From contig NZ_CP010907.1 of assembly GCF_000971765.1 (NCBI RefSeq), positions 124,001 to 188,000 of the forward strand: a DNA stretch of 64,000 nucleotides. Reading direction: 5' to 3'. Source of the stretch: Candidatus Pantoea carbekii. GTDB lineage: Bacteria > Pseudomonadota > Gammaproteobacteria > Enterobacterales > Enterobacteriaceae. Below the pieces are notes generated by a model. That model saw only the letters and a list, made by a program, of their open reading frames with translations, was not told the origin of the DNA and did not search any database. The first letter of the stretch is position 1, and the number at the start of each line of letters is the position of its first letter. The position numbers were made by a program, and so were the translations under genes. Below are positions 59,338 to 64,000 of this stretch, piece by piece.

Positions 59338-60621
59338 TTATTTTACTAAAAATGCATACAATTTCGAAAAATCTGCTTTCATATAATGCGACAACAGTTT
59401 TCGTTCGATGTAATTAGCAAATTTTTTAGGTAATAAGAGGGGTTTTTCAATTATTTTTTCTACTATATTTTGAAATTTTATAGGATGTGCAGTACCGAGA
59501 AATAAACCATATTCTCCTTTTTGAAGTTGATCGTGAATTAAACGATATGCAATTGCTGAATGCGGTTCAGAAATATATTGTTTTTCTGATAATTGGCGTA
59601 AAGTATACTGGATCACTTCGTCGGATACTACACCATATCCCAGGTCGCTCAAGTTCCAAGCTTTACGAAAGAACAATTCTTCTAAACGAGGCCAATTATT
59701 AGGTCGACTTACATCCATAGCATTAGATAGCGTTGTTACAGTAGGATTTGGATGCCACTGACCACTACTCAAAAAACGTGGTACTGTATCATTAATATTT
59801 GTTGCTGCAATAAAGCGTTTTACAGGCAAACCGAGCGATTTTGCCATCAAACCAGCTGTTAGATTACCAAAATTTCCACTTGGAACTGAAATTACTAATT
59901 GAGTACGTTTTTCTTGAGGTAATTGTGCTACTGCTTCGAAATAATAACATATTTGTGCTAATAGGCGACTAACGTTAATAGAGTTAGCAGAATTAAGAAC
60001 AATAATATTCTTCAATTTTTCATTTTCAAATGCTTGTTTGACTAATGACTGACAGGTATCAAAATCACCATCAATAGCAATAGTGTCAATGTTATTACCT
60101 AATGTACAAAACAATTTTTCTTGAAATAAGCTAATTTTACCCTGTGGATACAAAATTACCACACGTATTTTTTCCATACCATAAAACGCATGAGCTACTG
60201 CAGCTCCAGTATCACCTGATGTTGCAGTTAAGATAGTCATTTGTTGATCATCACTTAATAAATAAGAAAGTATCTCGGCCATAAAACGCGCACCAAAATC
60301 TTTGAAGGCTAGGGTAGGGCCATAAAATAACTCAAGACAAGCAATATTACTGCTCACTTCAGTAACATATAAAGGAAAATTAAAAGCTTTTTTAATACAT
60401 TTAGTTAACTCATTGTAATCAATATCGTCACCGATATAAGCAGAGAGGATCCGAGTGCTACGGCTAATAAAATCCATCTCCATCATATTATTAATATCAG
60501 ATATAGTAAATTCAGGTAGATTTTCTGGAAAAAATAATCCTTGCTGCGAACCCAGTCCTTGCTTAACTGCCTGAGAAAAACTTACATGCTCATTGTGATT
60601 TTTAAGATTATAGAATTTCAT
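59338..60621 (-). CDS. thrC: Threonine synthase
   Basis: The PLP enzyme that makes threonine from O-phosphohomoserine, the last step of the pathway. It has 427 residues (E. coli 428). The PLP lysine is in GPTLAFKDFGARFM (near 107). TATSGDTGAAVAHAF, the phosphate-binding SVPSGNFGNLTAGL and TLSNAMDVSRPNNW are conserved. It is the last gene of thrABC, 3 bases after thrB. Threonine also feeds isoleucine synthesis through 2-oxobutyrate, a co-substrate of the IlvIH encoded here. Confidence 0.97.
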   Translation of the reverse strand: MKFYNLKNHNEHVSFSQAVKQGLGSQQGLFFPENLPEFTISDINNMMEMDFISRSTRILSAYIGDDIDYNELTKCIKKAFNFPLYVTEVSSNIACLELFYGPTLAFKDFGARFMAEILSYLLSDDQQMTILTATSGDTGAAVAHAFYGMEKIRVVILYPQGKISLFQEKLFCTLGNNIDTIAIDGDFDTCQSLVKQAFENEKLKNIIVLNSANSINVSRLLAQICYYFEAVAQLPQEKRTQLVISVPSGNFGNLTAGLMAKSLGLPVKRFIAATNINDTVPRFLSSGQWHPNPTVTTLSNAMDVSRPNNWPRLEELFFRKAWNLSDLGYGVVSDEVIQYTLRQLSEKQYISEPHSAIAYRLIHDQLQKGEYGLFLGTAHPIKFQNIVEKIIEKPLLLPKKFANYIERKLLSHYMKADFSKLYAFLVK

Positions 60622-60624
60622 TAA

Positions 60625-61554
60625 TTATTCCAATTTACGTGCACCAATGGTATCAAGACGGCAAATGTGTACAAAGCCTTCTGTATTGTTTACATAATTC
60701 TGTGTTAACCAATTGTCTACTTTTTTTGCTTGACGCATCTCATTGCAAACAGCAAAAACTGTAGGCCCTGAACCAGAAATACCGTAAGCTATCGCACCCA
60801 TTTTTATAACAGCTTGACGGATTTTTGCAAAGTTTGGTAGCAATTTGATACGATAGGGTTCAGCAATAATATCTTGCATTAATTTAGCTGCTAAAATTGA
60901 CTGGCGTGTATGACATGCATGAATGAAGCCTGCTAACAGACGCGCATGTTTAATGGTATCTTCTTTACAGTATTGTAACGGTAATATAGCACGTGCTTCT
61001 GCAGTAGAGATTGTGATTCCTGGATATGCTACTACCCATAGCCAATTATCAAAAGATGGTATATTTTGGCTAATAATATCATTTTCCTCTATCATTAACT
61101 GCATACCACCAAGAAAACAAGGAGCAACATTATCGTAATGTATACTGCCAGAAATACGTCCTTCTAACGTACCCATTAAAAGCAAAATTTCATTTTTATT
61201 AAAAGGATTATTGCAAAATTCATTCATTGCCATTAAACCAGCTACTATTGAAGAAGCGCTGGATCCAAGACCGGAGGCTATAGGCATATTTTTATTCAAT
61301 GTTATTTTTAGGCATATTTTTTTGCCGATAGCTTGGCAAAAACATTTCCAACTGTGATAGATAATATTATCTTGTGGATTGATTGGTAGCTTATTTGCAA
61401 ACCGACCTTTATTTTTTATAATAAATTCATCAGCACCTTCCACTGATACACAATCACCTAGCAATGTGCCATTCACTGGAGATATAGCAGCACCGAGTAC
61501 GTCAAATCCAACATTAATATTACCTATTGATGCTGGTGCATAAATTTTTACCAT
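60625..61554 (-). CDS. thrB: Homoserine kinase
   Basis: Phosphorylates homoserine; a GHMP-family kinase. It has 309 residues from the ATG at 61554 (E. coli 310). An earlier in-frame ATG at 61578 would overlap thrA, but the family start is [18 protein letters not shown], and GGGAG lies about 10 bases before 61554. The ATP motif [28 protein letters not shown] and [11 protein letters not shown] are clear. It follows the thrA stop by 5 bases. Confidence 0.96.
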   Translation of the reverse strand: MVKIYAPASIGNINVGFDVLGAAISPVNGTLLGDCVSVEGADEFIIKNKGRFANKLPINPQDNIIYHSWKCFCQAIGKKICLKITLNKNMPIASGLGSSASSIVAGLMAMNEFCNNPFNKNEILLLMGTLEGRISGSIHYDNVAPCFLGGMQLMIEENDIISQNIPSFDNWLWVVAYPGITISTAEARAILPLQYCKEDTIKHARLLAGFIHACHTRQSILAAKLMQDIIAEPYRIKLLPNFAKIRQAVIKMGAIAYGISGSGPTVFAVCNEMRQAKKVDNWLTQNYVNNTEGFVHICRLDTIGARKLE

Positions 61555-61559
61555 TATTA

Positions 61560-64000
61560 TTAAACTCCCAACTTCCATGATAAGGTACGTAAAATATCAG
61601 CAAAAACACCAGCTGCTGTTACAGCATTACCTGCACCATACCCCCGTAATACTAGGGGAATAGGGTGATAATACTTACTATAAAAGGCTAAAGCGTTTTC
61701 ACCATTTTTTACTGTATAAAATGGATCGTTAGTATCTACACAATCAACTTTTACCTTGCACATACCCGTTTCTTCAATTACACCAACAAAACGCAAGACT
61801 TTACCTTGCTCATGCGCCTTTGCAACACGTATAGCAAAAATATTATCTATCTCCGGTAAATGTTTCATGAATTCTTCAACATTAGAGATCGTTTTTAGCT
61901 TTGCGGGTATCAATGGTTCAATTTCAATATCCTGGAGCTCTAACTCATAACCGGCTTCACGTGCTAAAATTAGTAATTTTCGTGCCACATCGTTTCCAGA
62001 TAGATCATCCCGAGGATCTGGTTCTGTAAAACCTAATTCACGGGCTATAACAGTAGCTTGAGATAATGGTATTCCTTCATCTAATTTACCAAAAATAAAG
62101 GATAATGAACCAGATAGAATACCTGAGAATTTAATTAGTTTATCACCAGCATTCATTAAATTTTGTAGGTTTTCGATAACAGGTAAACCTGCACCAACAT
62201 TTGTATCGTATAAAAATTTACGGTGCGATTTCGTTGCAACTTCACGCAGCTGTTTATAATACTTCAATGATGAGGTATTAGCTTTTTTGTTCGGAGTAAT
62301 TACATGAAAACCAGCTGCAAGAAAATCAACGTATTGCTCAGCTATGTTCTGACTAGCGGTACAGTCTATAATCACTGGATTGATTAAATAATTTTCTTTT
62401 ACTACACAAATTAAATTATCTAAATTAAATTGTCTAGTATTCGATTGAGTTAATTCAGTTTTCCAATTATTTAAGTTAATACCGTGGGCATTTATTAATG
62501 AGGTACGAGTATGTATAATGCCACATACACGTAAATCGATGTGTTTGCGTTTCAACCATGCTTTCTGACGATATAATTGTTCTAATAGTGCACTACCAAC
62601 ACCGCCCACGCCAATTAAAAAAATTTCAATTATTTGCTTAGTAGAAAATAATATCTGGTGCACTACACGCATCCCTATAGTAAGATCATTATTATTAATG
62701 ACTACTGAGATTGAACGTTCGCATGATCCTTGTGCTATAGCTATAATATTGACATTGGCTAACGACAATGCTGAAAAAAATTGTGCAGAAATACTTCGCA
62801 ACGTGCGGATACCATCACCTATTACTGATAAAATAGCTAAGCTTTCAGTAACTTTTGGGCGATCTAAAATCCCATGTTTAAATTCAAGGTAAAATTCTTG
62901 TTCTATGACTCGGCAAGCGCGAGTCTGTTGAGTATGTGAAACACAGAAGCTAATATTATGTTTAGAAGAAGATTGAGTAATGAAAATTACTGAAATACCG
63001 GCACACGACATTGAGGACAATATACGTGCTGCTATATTAATCATCTCTTTCATGATATTCGGTCCAGAGATATTAAGCATTACCATATTCTTTAAACTGG
63101 TAATACCTTTTATTGGATTTTTATCACAATCGATCTCATCACTAATTAATGTACCGCTTTCATTCGGATTAGTAGTATTTTTAATTACACAAGGAATTTG
63201 AAATTGAGCCATGAGCGCAATAGTACGAGGATGAAGAATCTTTGCCCCAAAATAGGAAAACTCCATTGCTTCCTGATAAGAAATGGATTGCAACAAAATA
63301 GCATTCGGTACTTGGTCAAGATCGCAAGTATAGACGCCATCAACGTCAGTCCAAATTTCACAACAACTTGCATGCATACAAGCTGCTAAAACCGCCGCAG
63401 AATAGTCAGAACCATTACGTCCTAAAATCATTAATTCACCTTGTTCACTTCCAGCAGTCAAACCAGCCATGAGAATTATATTTTTATATGGAATGTGAAT
63501 ACTAGAAATACGACGTGTTGATTCGGCAATATCTATAGTAGATTCAAGGTAATGTCCAACTGCTAACAATTTTTCTATTGGATGAATAACAGTAACTTTA
63601 TGAGCACGTGCCTGTAGTAGAGCCTCCATTATAGTAATCAACAATTTTTGACCATGGCATATAACCTTAGCTTTGATGGAATCAGGACATTGACGTAGTA
63701 ATTTAATTGCTTTTAGTATTTGTTGTATTTGTATGAATTCTACGGCAATACGAGCTGTTTGTGCTTCATAATCAAAACCTACTTGATTAATAGCTAAACC
63801 TTCTAGCAATTTAGCAAAAATACGTTCAGCATTATTTATAGTTGATAATATATCATTGCCATCGATGGTTTTTTGAATTATCGTAATCAAGTAATTGGTG
63901 ATGTTCGCTGGTGCAGACAGCACTATGGCAACTTGTTCCTGTTGCGCACTTTTTTCTATAATTTCTGCCACACGAAGAAAATTTTCCGCGTTGGCTACTG
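61560..64000 (-). CDS. thrA: Bifunctional aspartokinase I / homoserine dehydrogenase I (5' end outside the window)
   Basis: Catalyses the first and third steps of threonine synthesis and is the threonine-feedback point. The frame is open to the right edge, where it reads [13 protein letters not shown], matching E. coli ThrA just after its first ten or so residues. So the true start, and any thr leader attenuator, lie beyond 64000; the GTG at 63971 is not the start. The kinase domain ([27 protein letters not shown]) is followed by the ACT region. The dehydrogenase domain begins about [13 protein letters not shown] and includes [14 protein letters not shown] and [22 protein letters not shown]. 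It heads thrABC. Confidence 0.97.
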   Translation of the reverse strand, partial: VANAENFLRVAEIIEKSAQQEQVAIVLSAPANITNYLITIIQKTIDGNDILSTINNAERIFAKLLEGLAINQVGFDYEAQTARIAVEFIQIQQILKAIKLLRQCPDSIKAKVICHGQKLLITIMEALLQARAHKVTVIHPIEKLLAVGHYLESTIDIAESTRRISSIHIPYKNIILMAGLTAGSEQGELMILGRNGSDYSAAVLAACMHASCCEIWTDVDGVYTCDLDQVPNAILLQSISYQEAMEFSYFGAKILHPRTIALMAQFQIPCVIKNTTNPNESGTLISDEIDCDKNPIKGITSLKNMVMLNISGPNIMKEMINIAARILSSMSCAGISVIFITQSSSKHNISFCVSHTQQTRACRVIEQEFYLEFKHGILDRPKVTESLAILSVIGDGIRTLRSISAQFFSALSLANVNIIAIAQGSCERSISVVINNNDLTIGMRVVHQILFSTKQIIEIFLIGVGGVGSALLEQLYRQKAWLKRKHIDLRVCGIIHTRTSLINAHGINLNNWKTELTQSNTRQFNLDNLICVVKENYLINPVIIDCTASQNIAEQYVDFLAAGFHVITPNKKANTSSLKYYKQLREVATKSHRKFLYDTNVGAGLPVIENLQNLMNAGDKLIKFSGILSGSLSFIFGKLDEGIPLSQATVIARELGFTEPDPRDDLSGNDVARKLLILAREAGYELELQDIEIEPLIPAKLKTISNVEEFMKHLPEIDNIFAIRVAKAHEQGKVLRFVGVIEETGMCKVKVDCVDTNDPFYTVKNGENALAFYSKYYHPIPLVLRGYGAGNAVTAAGVFADILRTLSWKLGV

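Noticed and set aside
63969-63971. GTG at 63971 as the thrA start
   Set aside because: The frame continues to the window edge with residues matching the ThrA N-terminus, so this Val is internal.

Overview
The window is AT-rich chromosomal DNA from a gammaproteobacterium close to the Enterobacterales. Nearly every protein can be aligned by eye with its Escherichia coli counterpart at close to full length. Together they reproduce, in mirror image, the E. coli gene order from thrA (right edge) to aroP (left). In E. coli K-12 this interval is about 120 kb; here it is 64 kb. Many E. coli neighbours are absent (ampDE, guaC, hofBC/ppdD, mutT, yacG, secM, ddlB, mraZ, cra, leuO, thi/ara genes, polB, rapA, djlA, apaG, the cai/fix genes, rihC, fkpB, nhaAR, yaa genes). 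They are replaced by short, very AT-rich, non-coding gaps. I see no insertion sequence, phage, CRISPR array, tRNA, rRNA or recent transfer. This fits a long-term, vertically inherited insect endosymbiont with a reduced genome that still makes peptidoglycan, LPS transport machinery and essential amino acids. Blochmannia- and Ishikawaella-like lineages are examples; the exact lineage cannot be fixed from this window.

Layout. 1-5040 (+): aroP, nadC, coaE, zapD. 5475-25451 (-): the division and cell wall (dcw) cluster rsmH-ftsL-ftsI-murE-murF-mraY-murD-ftsW-murG-murC-ftsQ-ftsA-ftsZ-lpxC, then secA, lacking mraZ, ddlB and secM. 26128-28340 (-): ilvI-ilvH. 28928-33618 (+): leuABCD behind a strong terminator-like hairpin. 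34590-41152 (+): lptD-surA-pdxA-rsmA(ksgA)-apaH. 41253-52919 (-): folA, carAB, dapB, ispH, lspA, ileS, ribF. 53198-53461 (+): rpsT. 53805-56961 (-): dnaK-dnaJ with a recognisable heat-shock promoter. 57509-64000 (-): mog, talB, thrC, thrB and a 5'-truncated thrA.

The retained functions form a coherent set. They cover peptidoglycan and septum synthesis, outer-membrane assembly (lpxC, lptD, surA), lipoprotein processing (lspA) and Sec export. They also cover threonine, leucine, branched-chain and diaminopimelate/lysine steps, carbamoyl phosphate, and cofactor steps (NAD, CoA, FAD, PLP, folate, isoprenoids), plus core translation and chaperones. Several start codons were reset from the longest frame using homology and Shine-Dalgarno position (nadC, zapD, murF, murE, rpsT, thrB).

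I did not find a new multi-gene system. The most interesting signals are non-coding or small. They are an attenuator-like hairpin before leuA without a leucine leader peptide, a G+C-rich structured dnaK-dnaJ spacer, and a structured element between rpsT and dnaJ with two alternative pairings. Others are a hairpin abutting the ispH ribosome site, an Ala-Gln hexanucleotide repeat in ftsQ, and loss of one LptD disulfide cysteine. Several long inverted repeats also survive in otherwise featureless gaps.
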